Shown here: one piece after another, positions 7,006-15,711 of the stretch
Layout of the letters: every line of letters starts with the position of its first letter
Numbering within the stretch: the first letter of the stretch is position 1
Assembly (NCBI GenBank): GCA_002855745.1
Contig: NDWX01000006.1
Span: 32,588 to 96,587, forward strand
DNA: 64,000 nucleotides
From: Thermofilum sp. NZ13
GTDB lineage: Archaea > Thermoproteota > Thermoprotei > Thermofilales > Thermofilaceae
Direction of reading: 5' to 3'
Translations under genes and position numbers: made by a program
Notes under the pieces: generated by a model
Told to the model about the DNA's origin: nothing
What the model saw: the letters and a program-made list of their open reading frames with translations, nothing else
Databases searched by the model: none

Positions 7006-8076
7006 TTACCTCCCGCTTTTCCTCTCAAGAGGCATTATTGCTACCGAGAAAACCACGAACCCTAGAACTATGAAAGACCATGTTAGAATCGCTCTTATGT
7101 CACCTCCTCCGGAGAGGTATTTGGCAACCTCTACCAGCAACTGCCGAGATATGAGGATCGTAGTAATCGCGAAGGCATCTGAGTACAGCAGCGGCTTACG
7201 CGATAAGATGGCGTCTACTAACTTACCGAAGATTAGCAGGGCAACCGACAGAACGAGTAGATCTACAACTATTAGCTGGGCTCCCACCGGAGCTATAAGC
7301 ATATCTCCGAGAGCGTTCCAGACCCCCTTGGAGAGGCTTTGGACGAAGACCGATAGACCCTGTATAACGCCCAAGAGCAGTAGCAGCGAAGAAAGTAGCA
7401 GGGTGGCGAACGTTATCGGCCTCGAAGCGTAGATTTCTCGTAGTGCCACGTCGAGCTCATACCCTTTTACGAAAAGAGCGGCCCCTGTGAGAAGTAGTAT
7501 GATGGGCCATACAAACTGCGGAACCAGCGTCGAGAGGACGACGTAAGCTACTAGGACGGCTCCAGTTAAACCTAGGGAGTATCTACGGTACTTTTCCTCC
7601 GTCACGAGCTTCTTTAGGTAGTTGACCATTAGGACGAATGTCTCCTCTACTCCGCGAGACTGCTGAACGATCACACGCCTAATTGAGATGAGTGGAAGCC
7701 TGGATTGTATAAGCGGTGCGACCGCCTCATCTGTAGGTCCGTCTGACACGAGTATTGCTCCCGTGTACTTATCTTTGGATAGGATAGAGTCGAGCTCGCG
7801 TAGTATTTTCATGTCAGCTTCAACTCCCTCCTCCTCCACGCCTGCCAGCAGGGCAACCTCGACTTTGCCTTCATACCCTTTTGCCTTGAGCTCCCTGTAC
7901 GTTTGGATAGCCGCGAAGAGGGCGTTAGAGTCTGAGTCCTCTGGACGCCTCAGAATGTAGTCGAGCGCGATCTTCAGAATGCTTTCTTCTCCTACGACCG
8001 GTGTGGATACGCCTAGAGTATCACCCACATCGTTGTCCCTATCCACGCATAGGACAAGTACCTTGCCTTCCTCCAT
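7006..8076 (-). CDS. DUF373 family membrane protein
   Basis: 356 aa. The first 150 residues form a soluble domain with the DUF373 hallmarks CVDRDNDVG near residue 10, RRPEDSDSNALFAAI near residue 44 and ILVSDGPTDEAVAP near residue 107. Five or six membrane helices follow from about residue 168 (GLTGAVLVAYVVLSTLV) to the end. The family is widespread in archaea and has no assigned function. It is the first gene of an operon with the downstream tRNA methyltransferase (3-nt gap). Confidence 0.85.
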   Translation of the reverse strand: MEEGKVLVLCVDRDNDVGDTLGVSTPVVGEESILKIALDYILRRPEDSDSNALFAAIQTYRELKAKGYEGKVEVALLAGVEEEGVEADMKILRELDSILSKDKYTGAILVSDGPTDEAVAPLIQSRLPLISIRRVIVQQSRGVEETFVLMVNYLKKLVTEEKYRRYSLGLTGAVLVAYVVLSTLVPQFVWPIILLLTGAALFVKGYELDVALREIYASRPITFATLLLSSLLLLLGVIQGLSVFVQSLSKGVWNALGDMLIAPVGAQLIVVDLLVLSVALLIFGKLVDAILSRKPLLYSDAFAITTILISRQLLVEVAKYLSGGGDIRAILTWSFIVLGFVVFSVAIMPLERKSGR

Positions 8077-8163
8077 ACCGACTGAGAGTATATCTACTCT
8101 CGAAGGATTATATTATTATCTACCAGGAGGCCTCGAGTAAACACCGTCCAGAAAGATCTATCT

Positions 8164-9543
8164 TCACTGAGATTTTACCTTCTTCGTGATAAAGTCAGAT
8201 AGTATCTCTAATAGCCCAGGGTTGCTTACATCGCGAGCTTCGTAAAACACCCTCACAGCCGGCTTATTTAACCTGAGGTAGCGACGTAGGTCTGATGGGG
8301 TGCCGAGAACGACTGTATCTGCAGGCACTTTGTTAAGCGTCTCCTCGAGTTCTCTGATCTGGGTTTCAGAGTACCCTAGTGCCGGAACAACGGGCCCGAT
8401 GTGAGCATACTTCCTGTACGCCTCAGCGATCGTGCCGACTGCGTAAGGACGTGGGTCTACAATCTCTCTAGCACCGTAAAGCTTCGCAGCAAAGTACCCT
8501 GCTGCATGGCTCAGCGACCCATGGGTTACTGTAGGTCCATCCTCGACTACCACTACACGTTTACCCTTAACAAGCTCAGGAACATCCACATTAACCTCCG
8601 AGACCGTATGAACAATAATTGCCTTTTTATTCACCTCACGAACGCTTTTTTCAACCTGCTCAATTGCGGACTTATCGACCACGTTGACCTTATTGACGAC
8701 TATAACGTCAGCTAACTTCACGTTAACGTAACCCGGGTAAGAGCCCAAAACGTCATCCGGCCTTGTAGGGTCAACCACCGTTATATAGAGATCAGGCTTG
8801 AAAAATGGCCAGTCGTTGTTCCCGCCGTCCCACAACATGAGCTCCGACTCTTTTTCGGCTTCTCTAAGAATTTTCTCATAGTCAACTCCCGCGTACACGA
8901 TGCTACCCATGGCGAGGTGAGGCTCGTACTCTTCGCGCTCCTCTATTGTACACTTGTACTTATCTAGGTCTTCGAAGGACGCAAACCTCTGAACCACGCT
9001 GGATTTAAGGTCACCGTATGGCATCGGGTGCCTGACAACGACGAACTTTACTCCGTGCTGTTTCAGGCCCCTGGCTATGAGGCGTGTGATGGTGCTCTTC
9101 CCAGCCCCCGTTCGCGAGGCAGTCACTGCTATGACTGGCCTAGTTGACTTCAGCATCGTTTTTTCAGCTCCAAGCAGAACAAAGTTCGCCCCGGCAGCTA
9201 TAACACGGCTTGCCTTATCCATCACATCGTTAAAACGCAGGTCGCTGTACGAAAGGTAGACCTCATCAACGTTGTACTTCCTTATAAGGTCTTCCAGGAG
9301 ATCCTCGGGGTAAATCGGTATCCCGTTAGGATACAATGGACCGGCCAGTTCCGGCGGGAACACGCGATTTTCAATAAATGGGATTTGCGTAGCAGTGAAA
9401 GCTACGACCTCGTAGTTGGGGTTGTTCTTAAAGAGAACGTTAAAATTGTGAAAATCGCGACCTGCAGCACCCATTATAATGACTCTTTTCCTCGAAAGTG
9501 ACGCTTGCGAAGGCATCAAAGCCCTTGTTGAAAGCTTCATCAT
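8164..9543 (-). CDS. P-loop enzyme of the cyclic 2,3-diphosphoglycerate synthetase family
   Basis: 459 aa. VIIMGAAGRDFHNFN near residue 20 is the conserved opening of the cDPG synthetase-related family, and VTASRTGAGKST near residue 140 is a P-loop; a second strand LMLWDGGNNDWPFFKPD near residue 240 and NKVNV near 290 follow the order seen in this family. The enzyme makes the thermoprotectant cyclic 2,3-diphosphoglycerate in some methanogens; in crenarchaea the substrate is not established. The TATA-like TTTATTTAA immediately precedes this ATG, so translation may really begin at the ATG at 9516 (MPSQASL), which would give a leaderless message. Confidence 0.75.
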   Translation of the reverse strand: MMKLSTRALMPSQASLSRKRVIIMGAAGRDFHNFNVLFKNNPNYEVVAFTATQIPFIENRVFPPELAGPLYPNGIPIYPEDLLEDLIRKYNVDEVYLSYSDLRFNDVMDKASRVIAAGANFVLLGAEKTMLKSTRPVIAVTASRTGAGKSTITRLIARGLKQHGVKFVVVRHPMPYGDLKSSVVQRFASFEDLDKYKCTIEEREEYEPHLAMGSIVYAGVDYEKILREAEKESELMLWDGGNNDWPFFKPDLYITVVDPTRPDDVLGSYPGYVNVKLADVIVVNKVNVVDKSAIEQVEKSVREVNKKAIIVHTVSEVNVDVPELVKGKRVVVVEDGPTVTHGSLSHAAGYFAAKLYGAREIVDPRPYAVGTIAEAYRKYAHIGPVVPALGYSETQIRELEETLNKVPADTVVLGTPSDLRRYLRLNKPAVRVFYEARDVSNPGLLEILSDFITKKVKSQ

Positions 9544-9697
9544 GAATTAAATAAATTTTTGTAAAAGTTTTTGATATTTTTTCTGATAATAGAGTAATAC
9601 TTTTACTTCTTAAGGGGAATCTTCATGAAATGCATTCAATAGACCAAGAAGATTTTTATTACGATGTTAGTAGTGGTATGAGAGTCGAGGCAACACA

Positions 9698-10105
9698 ATG
9701 TGCATGTCACTGCTAGTTGATACAAGTGTTCTCTTGTTCGTTTCTGAGCGGAGGTTGAATCTCTTAGATGTGCTTTTTGACTGTGAAATCACAGTCTGCC
9801 GCATCTTAATCGCCGATGCTGTTGTGGATGAGTTAGAGAGGCTTGCTCTATCTAAGGCTTCCAAAAGAGGTAGAAATGCATCGATTGCACTAGCTATGTT
9901 AAAGGATGTACTTTCTAAGCATAGTAACTTGTTCTCAGTTATTGAGGTGAAGACCAAAGAGGAGGAAGTAGATTCAACGCTAATATCCCTAGCCAAGAAA
10001 GAGGGGCTTATTCTCGCTACGGCAGATAGGAGAATGAAGACAAGAGCTGAGAAGAACGGTGTTACGGTATTATTCCTGAGGGAAGCTAGCGGAAAACTCG
10101 TGTAG
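9698..10105 (+). CDS. PIN-domain ribonuclease-like protein (Fcf1/VapC type)
   Basis: 135 aa. LLVDTSVLL at the start, DELERLA near residue 46, D near residue 90 and LATADRRMK near residue 108 supply the acidic residues of a PIN nuclease, which binds Mg and cuts RNA. No antitoxin gene is adjacent, which speaks for a stand-alone Fcf1/Utp24-like processing nuclease rather than a VapC toxin. A second ATG six bases on (MSLLVD) is an equally good start. TATA-like TTTTTATTA lies near 9655. TFB follows at a short distance on the same strand. Confidence 0.75.
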   Translation: MCMSLLVDTSVLLFVSERRLNLLDVLFDCEITVCRILIADAVVDELERLALSKASKRGRNASIALAMLKDVLSKHSNLFSVIEVKTKEEEVDSTLISLAKKEGLILATADRRMKTRAEKNGVTVLFLREASGKLV

Positions 10106-10184
10106 GCAAATGTGCGCGTCTTCTTTGACAAAAAACTTTATAAGTAAACTTGAGAAATCCTTAAATAGGTTTCGGGTGAGTCGC

Positions 10185-11135
10185 ATGGCTAAAAGGGAGA
10201 ATGTAAAAGAAGAATTTGAATCTGAAGAAGAGCTTAAGTGCCCACAGTGCGGCAGCACGAAGTTAATCTATGATGCCACTCGCGGTGAAATAATCTGTGC
10301 AAACTGCGGCTACGTGATGAGCGAAAGGGAAATTGACAGGGGAGCAGAGTGGAGGGCGTTTACGCCAGAGGAGAGGGAGAGAAGGAGCAGGGTCGGAGCA
10401 CCTATCTCGAGATTTGGGATCGAAAGCCTCGTCACAGACATCGACTGGGCTGGGCGTGACGCAGCAGGCCGTGAGATTAGCCTTAGGAAGAAGATAGAGA
10501 TGCTTAGGCTTAGGAAGTGGCAGGTGAGAGCCAGAGCTCAAAGCTCCATCGAAAGGAACCTGGCTCAGGCAGTTGTGGAGCTTGAGAGACTTGGAGCTCA
10601 GCTTGGTCTGCCCAAGTCTGTCCTGGACAGAGCTATTGAGATATACCGAAAAGCGCTAGACAGTAATCTTGTCAGAGGCAGAAGCATTGAGTCCGTGATG
10701 GCAGCCGCTGTTTATGCAGCCTGCAGAGAAATGAGGTTGCCGAGAACATTGGATGAGATAGCTCTCTACACTAGGGCCGGGAGAAAGGACGTGGCAAGAT
10801 GCTATAGGCTACTATTGAGGGAGGCTGCAATAAAGGTTCCGCTACCGAACGCCTCTGACTTTGTACCTCGCATCGGGTCGTTGCTGAGACTGTCAGGCTC
10901 CACGATCAAAAGGGCTATGGAGATCATCGAGCAAGCTAGAAACGCGGGGCTCACTGCAGGTAAGGATCCCGCAGGATTAGCCGCAGCAGCAATATACATT
11001 GCTGCAATTCAGAATGGAGAAATGCGAACCCAGAAAGAGGTCGCTCGGGCTGCGAAGGTTACTGAAGTTACTGTGCGTAATCGCTATAAGGAGCTCGTTA
11101 AAAAACTCGGGATAAAGCTTCCGGTAAAAAAATAG
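10185..11135 (+). CDS. tfb: Transcription initiation factor TFB
   Basis: 316 aa. N-terminal zinc ribbon with CPQC at residues 19-22 and CANC at 38-41; then the B-finger/linker region ([14 protein letters not shown]); then two cyclin folds, the first around [17 protein letters not shown] and the second around [18 protein letters not shown], ending in a recognition helix [22 protein letters not shown] joins TBP at the TATA/BRE and recruits RNA polymerase. An open frame runs upstream to 10110, but the preceding residues are unlike TFB; GGTGAG and CTTAAATA upstream support ATG 10185. Length is normal for the family. Confidence 0.95.
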   Translation: MAKRENVKEEFESEEELKCPQCGSTKLIYDATRGEIICANCGYVMSEREIDRGAEWRAFTPEERERRSRVGAPISRFGIESLVTDIDWAGRDAAGREISLRKKIEMLRLRKWQVRARAQSSIERNLAQAVVELERLGAQLGLPKSVLDRAIEIYRKALDSNLVRGRSIESVMAAAVYAACREMRLPRTLDEIALYTRAGRKDVARCYRLLLREAAIKVPLPNASDFVPRIGSLLRLSGSTIKRAMEIIEQARNAGLTAGKDPAGLAAAAIYIAAIQNGEMRTQKEVARAAKVTEVTVRNRYKELVKKLGIKLPVKK

Positions 11136-11618
11136 CGCTCTCAGGGGGCTCAAAGCCTAAATTAAGACAGTCACTCGGTTAGAAAAAAGTCATAAGCTCT
11201 AGCATTAATTTCTACGGAATGCTTCTAGTATACTGTATTTATGAGAGTGCTTGGTGGTGCTCGGTCGCGCCCATCACTCCCATTCACTAGTCCGGGGAGG
11301 TCCTCTTCCAAGTGACCTTCGATTTTTCCCTCTCGAAGCGAGGTGGTGCGCTAGGCGACACTTATCCCCCGATTCAACATATGCATAAGCGATACCCGGT
11401 ACAAGTGTGACGGTCTCTCCAGTTAATGGTTATAAGCGCAAGGTGAAGTACTCACGCGGGTAGCGACGGTCAACATCAGAGGTAGTTGTAAGGCGTTAAT
11501 AGAATCCTCCCACAACTCTTCCCAGTCCGTAGTAAGTGGGGGGTTGCGAGTTGATCGCGGGAAGAAACTCGGGAAATCTAAAAAGGCGCTGCTAGTACAC
11601 TATAAATGCATCGGTAGT
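11136..11618. other. Long intergenic region between tfb and dph5
   Basis: No credible protein gene. It holds the hairpin-rich segment described separately (11245-11376), a TATA-like GGTTATAAGC at 11427-11436 whose start site would fall near 11455, and TATA-like boxes near 11578 and 11601 in front of dph5. Confidence 0.5.
11245..11376 (+). ncRNA. Candidate structured RNA region
   Basis: Several nested complementary segments occur in 130 bases: GTCGC (11264-11268) with GCGAC (11355-11359); CCATCAC with GTGGTG inside it; AGGTC (11298-11302) with GACCT (11314-11318); and CTTCGA (11317-11322) with TCGAAG (11333-11338), the last two competing for two bases. There is no reading frame to explain them. 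The strand is a guess from the TATTTATGAG box at 11237-11245. I could not match it to SRP, RNase P or tRNA. Confidence 0.25.
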
Positions 11619-12452
11619 ATGCTGATAGTCGGAGGAGTAGGTATCTGGGGTCTTCGAGACATCTCGCTTGGACTCGTTGAAGCATTGAAGACAGCTGAAC
11701 TGGTGTTCCTAGAGGAGTACACGAGCATCACGCCTGGCTTCTCGAAAAGGGTTCTGGAAGATGTTATTGGGAAGAAAGTGGAGAGCCTGACTCGCCGCGA
11801 CTTAGAGAATGGTAGGCTCCGCGAAATACTCGAACTGGCACAGACTAATAAGGTTGCTATTCTGACCTACGGAAACCCCTTCTTCGCCACAACGCATACA
11901 TACATAGTCTCCGAGGCTTACAGGCTCGGAGTCCCCGTAGAAATATACCCTGCACCTTCTGTTTTCGACGCTATCCTCTGCTCTACAGGCTTGCACGTCT
12001 ACAAGTTTGGCAGAATAGCCACTCTCGTCTTTCCGGACGAGGGGGTTGGGTACTTTCCATACACAACATACAAGGTTCTGGGTGACAATCTCTCTCGGGG
12101 TTTGCACACATTGCTCCTCTTGGAAATGAGGGCTGAGGATGGTGTGTTCATGAGTATACCTGATGCCGCTTCTGTGCTCCTGGGGCTCGAGGAGAGGTTC
12201 CGCGAGAGAGTAGTCGAGCCCAGCATGCTAGTGATAGGAGTTTCCAGGGCACTGTCACCAGATGAGGAAATCTTTATCGGTAGCCTAGAGGAGGCGGCAA
12301 AGCTAGAAAAATCCCCACCGCCTCACTCTTTAATCATTCCAGGCGTCCTACACGATACAGAAATAGATTTCTTGCATTACAGGCTTGGAGTTAAACGCGA
12401 GGTGCTTACCGGTTGGAGCGAGTCTGTAAAGAGAAGGCTTCAAAGTACATAG
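11619..12452 (+). CDS. dphB: Diphthine synthase (DphB/Dph5)
   Basis: 277 aa. The enzyme trimethylates the modified His of elongation factor 2 in diphthamide synthesis, using SAM. Family marks are GGVGIWGLRDISLG at the start, VFLEEYTSITPG near residue 35, ILTYGNPFFATTH near 88 and the dimer/active site segment IYPAPSVFDAILCSTGL near 118. The family normally opens with the glycine-rich strand, so the ATG at 11619 is chosen over the open frame beginning at 11544. The last 40 nt overlap the next gene, which indicates an operon. Confidence 0.9.
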   Translation: MLIVGGVGIWGLRDISLGLVEALKTAELVFLEEYTSITPGFSKRVLEDVIGKKVESLTRRDLENGRLREILELAQTNKVAILTYGNPFFATTHTYIVSEAYRLGVPVEIYPAPSVFDAILCSTGLHVYKFGRIATLVFPDEGVGYFPYTTYKVLGDNLSRGLHTLLLLEMRAEDGVFMSIPDAASVLLGLEERFRERVVEPSMLVIGVSRALSPDEEIFIGSLEEAAKLEKSPPPHSLIIPGVLHDTEIDFLHYRLGVKREVLTGWSESVKRRLQST

Positions 12453-13120
12453 TGAACTTAGAGGAGGCCCTGAGGCAACTAAATCATTCCAATGTTGCGT
12501 CGGGGCTTCAAGCAGTGATAGAGCAGGCCAAGCTATACTTGAAGGACGCGCAATTTTACCTTAATCGAGGTGATTGTATTACATCAATCGCGTGTTCGAG
12601 CTACGCCGAGGGGCTCCTCGATGCCTTAAGATTCTTAGGCCTTGCAGAATTTCAGTGGAAGAGCGGTCCCGCCGCTGGCTCTGCGAAAAAAGTCCTAGTT
12701 GGCGGTGTGTTTGACATACTGCATCCAGGACACATATTCTTTCTGCGGAAAGCCGGCGAGTACGGGAGAGTGTACGTCGTCGTTGCTAGAGATCAAACCG
12801 TATTGGAAGCCAAGGGTCACCTGCCTATCTTCAGCGAAGGCGATCGGGTCGAAATCCTAAACAGCCTGAAAATCGTAGAGGAAGCGTTCCTCGGTGACTA
12901 CCCACCGAACTTCGAGAACGCTATTAGGAGAGTGAACCCTGACTACGTTGTGCTCGGAAGTGACCAAGAAAGGCTCGTTCAGGCTGTCGAGAAAGCGATT
13001 GACTCCCTAGGAGTAGACTCAAAGGTGGTAGTGCTCAAAGAGCGTATCGAGGGTTACTCCTCGACGCTCTACAGGGACAGACTTAGGAGCTATTACGCGA
13101 ACGTAAAAACTCCAACCTAG
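12413..13120 (+). CDS. DUF357 domain fused to a cytidylyltransferase-fold FAD synthetase (RibL-like)
   Basis: 235 aa from TTG 12413. Residues 1-80 are a helical DUF357 domain (IVNLEEALRQL ... SIACSSYAEGLLDALRFLG). Residues 94-235 are a nucleotidyltransferase with VGGVFDILHPGHIFFL, whose HPGH is the HxGH catalytic motif, and YSSTLYRDRLR at the end, the S-T-x-x-R segment. Archaeal RibL makes FAD from FMN and ATP or CTP; related enzymes make CDP-glycerol or NAD, so the substrate is inferred. Starts inside dphB (40-nt overlap) and ends 38 nt inside the convergent endonuclease V gene. Confidence 0.82.
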   Translation: MERVCKEKASKYIVNLEEALRQLNHSNVASGLQAVIEQAKLYLKDAQFYLNRGDCITSIACSSYAEGLLDALRFLGLAEFQWKSGPAAGSAKKVLVGGVFDILHPGHIFFLRKAGEYGRVYVVVARDQTVLEAKGHLPIFSEGDRVEILNSLKIVEEAFLGDYPPNFENAIRRVNPDYVVLGSDQERLVQAVEKAIDSLGVDSKVVVLKERIEGYSSTLYRDRLRSYYANVKTPT

Positions 13121-13760
13121 ACCTGGTCGCTATTCTGTGAGCTTGAATTAATGGTTCGGGAATCGAGGAGTTCTTTTTGGTAAAGCTTAAAGTCAGTTTT
13201 AGGGCGGTTTCAAGAGTTACTTTATGCCCTACACTCACGTAGATAGCTCTACTCCGCTCTCCAAGCTTTATGGCATAGGCCAAAACCTCACCTCTATAAA
13301 CAACTACCCCTAAGTTCTCCCGCTTTTGAAAAACCTCACCTACTAGCAGTTTTTTGGCAACTCCAATGGTGGGTTTATCGAGAATTACTCCAAGATGACA
13401 CGCAAATCCGGCTTTAAACGGGTGCAGTCTCCCGTTTCCGTCAACAAACAGCACTTGATAGGGTGTGCTCAGAGATTTCACGGCCTTATAAGCCGGCCAA
13501 ACCTCTCTAAAGGCGAGTACAGTGGGTATATAGGGGAACTGTACGTCAACAACCACGGTTTTGCTTTCAATAACTCTCAAACCGGGGTAGTCCACAACTA
13601 CAGCTGACGCAACGGCTTCATCATCAACATAAGCTACGTCGACCCCCGCAGCGTACTTTAAAGGAAAATCTATCTCGTCTACCTCTTTCACTTTTTCAGC
13701 TATCTTCTTTTGGGCTATCCTTGCTTTCTCGATAGAGAAGCCTCTAATCACCTGTTCCAC
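13083..13760 (-). CDS. nfi: Endonuclease V
   Basis: 225 aa, the usual length. Endonuclease V cuts DNA or RNA one base past deaminated adenine (inosine). Motifs in order: AAGVDVAYVDDEA near residue 38 (catalytic Asp), FPYIPTVLAFRE near 76 (the substrate-wedge PYIP and catalytic Glu), LFVDGNGRLHPFKAG near 106 (catalytic Asp), HLGVILDKPTIGVAKKLL near 123. The ATG overlaps the translin gene end by 17 nt, so the two are co-transcribed. Confidence 0.93.
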   Translation of the reverse strand: MEQVIRGFSIEKARIAQKKIAEKVKEVDEIDFPLKYAAGVDVAYVDDEAVASAVVVDYPGLRVIESKTVVVDVQFPYIPTVLAFREVWPAYKAVKSLSTPYQVLFVDGNGRLHPFKAGFACHLGVILDKPTIGVAKKLLVGEVFQKRENLGVVVYRGEVLAYAIKLGERSRAIYVSVGHKVTLETALKLTLSFTKKNSSIPEPLIQAHRIATRSRLEFLRSRNSS

Positions 13761-14379
13761 CAGAGAGGAGATGATCTATTTTCCTTGATAGCCTAATGGA
13801 TTTCTCAGAAACTAGGATGTCTTTTCTAGTGCTGTCGATGAGCGCTCTCGCAACGTCTACTTTGTGCCTTAACCCAGGTGTCAACGCCTCGGGAAGAGAG
13901 AACTTGCTTAACTCGTAGAATATTCTTTCCATGAGGTCTACTAGCTCCCACGCTCTGGTAAAGTTATCCCGCCTTAGCTCGTCCAATGCGCTTCTCCTCA
14001 GCTCGCCTATAAGGTCGCCCAAACCTTGAAGGTAGGCTTGGGGCTCAACGCCCAGATCCTCAAACGAGGGTGGTGCAGTGCCGCTTAAGATAGAGTAGAG
14101 CATTTCCGCCTCAACGTATTCAGCTTGAGCCGATATCACACACCCGGCGTAGTAGATGTTGGGGAAGCCCTCGCGGAAGGAGAGGATCCTCCTAAGGAGA
14201 CGGCGAGCTTCTTCAAGGCTTTGAATACCTCTTTCCCGATCGCCTCTGTGTAGGCTGAAAATGGCTTCTCTCGCTTTTCTCGTTAGCTCACGTGTTAGTG
14301 TCAGAATTTCTTCTCTTTTCTCATCAAGCTGGGTTAACAATTTATTGATCTTTTCAAGGTCTTTACTTAACACCTCCAC
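13744..14379 (-). CDS. Translin family protein
   Basis: 211 aa, all-helical. LTLTRELTRKAREAIFSLHRG near residues 27-46, EYVEAEMLYSIL near 90, YLQGLGDLIGELRRSALDEL near 114-133 and ALTPGLRHKVDVARALIDSTR near 163 are the conserved blocks of translin/TRAX. Archaeal translins form octameric RNA- or DNA-binding shells, and some have RNase activity with TRAX-type subunits. GTG start; a TATA-like ATTTAAACC lies about 30 nt upstream. The downstream endonuclease V overlaps it by 17 nt. Confidence 0.88.
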   Translation of the reverse strand: MEVLSKDLEKINKLLTQLDEKREEILTLTRELTRKAREAIFSLHRGDRERGIQSLEEARRLLRRILSFREGFPNIYYAGCVISAQAEYVEAEMLYSILSGTAPPSFEDLGVEPQAYLQGLGDLIGELRRSALDELRRDNFTRAWELVDLMERIFYELSKFSLPEALTPGLRHKVDVARALIDSTRKDILVSEKSIRLSRKIDHLLSGGTGD

Positions 14380-14796
14380 GGTTTACTCGGTGTAAACCAA
14401 CTGGTACGGTTTAAATACTTACCATTGTTCCGTGCTCCGCTCGTCGCTTCGCAAGCTGTGCACACCGCTTGTCCTTTAAGGGTACCCAACCCCACTAACG
14501 CTTCGGCTTTCATAGCTTCAAAGAGCCATCTCTTGCACTCTAGTTTTTGCTCGTCACAAGGCTAGAGGCTATTCCGAGTCTATTAAAGCATTAATGATGG
14601 CTAGGCACAGGGGGTTGGTTTAAGGATGGTCAGAGTTTGGGGTAGAGGTGCATCCCATAGATGAGCTACGGTAGAAGTGAGGCGGCGCTGCTTCCGGGAG
14701 AATTACTACTTGATGTGTGAGGTAAGAGCGCGCGATCGCAGGGGTCTGATAGTTACGAATTTATGCTGAAGGCTTTAAGACTCTTGAACACGCAGT
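14380..14796. other. Divergent intergenic region between the translin gene and the map gene
   Basis: No gene seen. Contains the leftward promoter box near 14407 (GGTTTAAATACT on the plus strand) and the rightward box GCTTTAAGA near 14771 for map. The middle has no clear reading frame, repeat or RNA signature. Confidence 0.5.
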
Positions 14797-15711
14797 ATGG
14801 AGGAGAAGTACGCTCGCGCAGGCCAGATAGCCTCCTCGGCTCTTAAACTCGCGATAGATATAGTTGATGAGGGCGTGCCTTTAATAGAGATAGCCGAGCG
14901 ACTTGAGGGGTTCATAGTTTCTAGAGGGGGTAAGCCGGCCTTCCCGGTTAACATCGCTATTAACGAAGTCGCTGCTCACTACTCGCCAAGTATCGAAGAT
15001 TCGAGCATAGTTCCTCGAGGAGCCCTTGTTAAGGTGGATCTCGGCGTGCACGTCGAGGGTTATATCGCCGATACGGCGATTACTATTCCATTAAGTAGCA
15101 GGTTTAACAATATCGTAAAGGCCAGCCTAGAGGCACTCGAAGAAGCTTTAGCCATCATTAAAGCTGGTGTAAGCATGAACGAGATCGGAGCTACAATCAC
15201 GAGGAAGATATCCTCTTACGGATTACGACCCATCAGAAATCTAACCGGGCATAAAGTAGAGCGTTTCGAGCTTCATGCGGGCAAGAGTGTGCCGAACGTG
15301 CCAGGCTTCGAGTACTTTGCCACTAAAATGCTTGAGGGTGAAGTTTTCGCCATAGAGCCTTTTGCGACTGATGGAGCCGGTTTTGTCGTGGAAAAGGGTT
15401 GGAGCAACATTTACCGAGTTGTCTCGGTGAAGAAAATCCCCCGGGAAGGTGAACTGAACGAGGTGCTGGAAACACTGTGGAGGGAATTTAGAGGGCTACC
15501 TTTCTCTGAGCGCTGGGTTTTAAATAGGATAGTAAGCAAGGAGCAGCTCGAAGAGCTGGTGAAGCTGAGGCGCGTGTATCACTATCCAATGCTAGTTGAG
15601 CAGGGGCTTGGCTTCGTAAGCCAATTCGAAGACACAGTCATTGTCTCGCGAGACAGAGCTTTGCCACTGGCCTCTACGACGAAACTCTTCAGAGAGTTTT
15701 TTGCACTTTAA
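14797..15711 (+). CDS. map: Methionine aminopeptidase, type II
   Basis: 304 aa. Removes the initiator methionine from nascent proteins; a di-metal enzyme. Metal ligands appear as VKVDLGVHVEGYIAD near residues 78-92 (two Asp), LTGHKVERFELHAGKSVPN near 150 (His), FAIEPFATDG near 187 (Glu) and a final Glu in SQFEDTVIV near 280. The insert between the last ligands, predicted as a small helical domain, marks type II as in other archaea. Its end overlaps the convergent XPD-type helicase by 4 nt. Confidence 0.94.
   Translation: MEEKYARAGQIASSALKLAIDIVDEGVPLIEIAERLEGFIVSRGGKPAFPVNIAINEVAAHYSPSIEDSSIVPRGALVKVDLGVHVEGYIADTAITIPLSSRFNNIVKASLEALEEALAIIKAGVSMNEIGATITRKISSYGLRPIRNLTGHKVERFELHAGKSVPNVPGFEYFATKMLEGEVFAIEPFATDGAGFVVEKGWSNIYRVVSVKKIPREGELNEVLETLWREFRGLPFSERWVLNRIVSKEQLEELVKLRRVYHYPMLVEQGLGFVSQFEDTVIVSRDRALPLASTTKLFREFFAL

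Noticed and set aside
9698..10105. VapC toxin of a toxin-antitoxin pair
   Set aside because: No small antitoxin gene lies directly upstream; the gene stands alone before tfb.
11455..11530. tRNA-like stretch after the TTATAAGC box
   Set aside because: No T-arm (GGTTCRA) and no cloverleaf pairing could be found.
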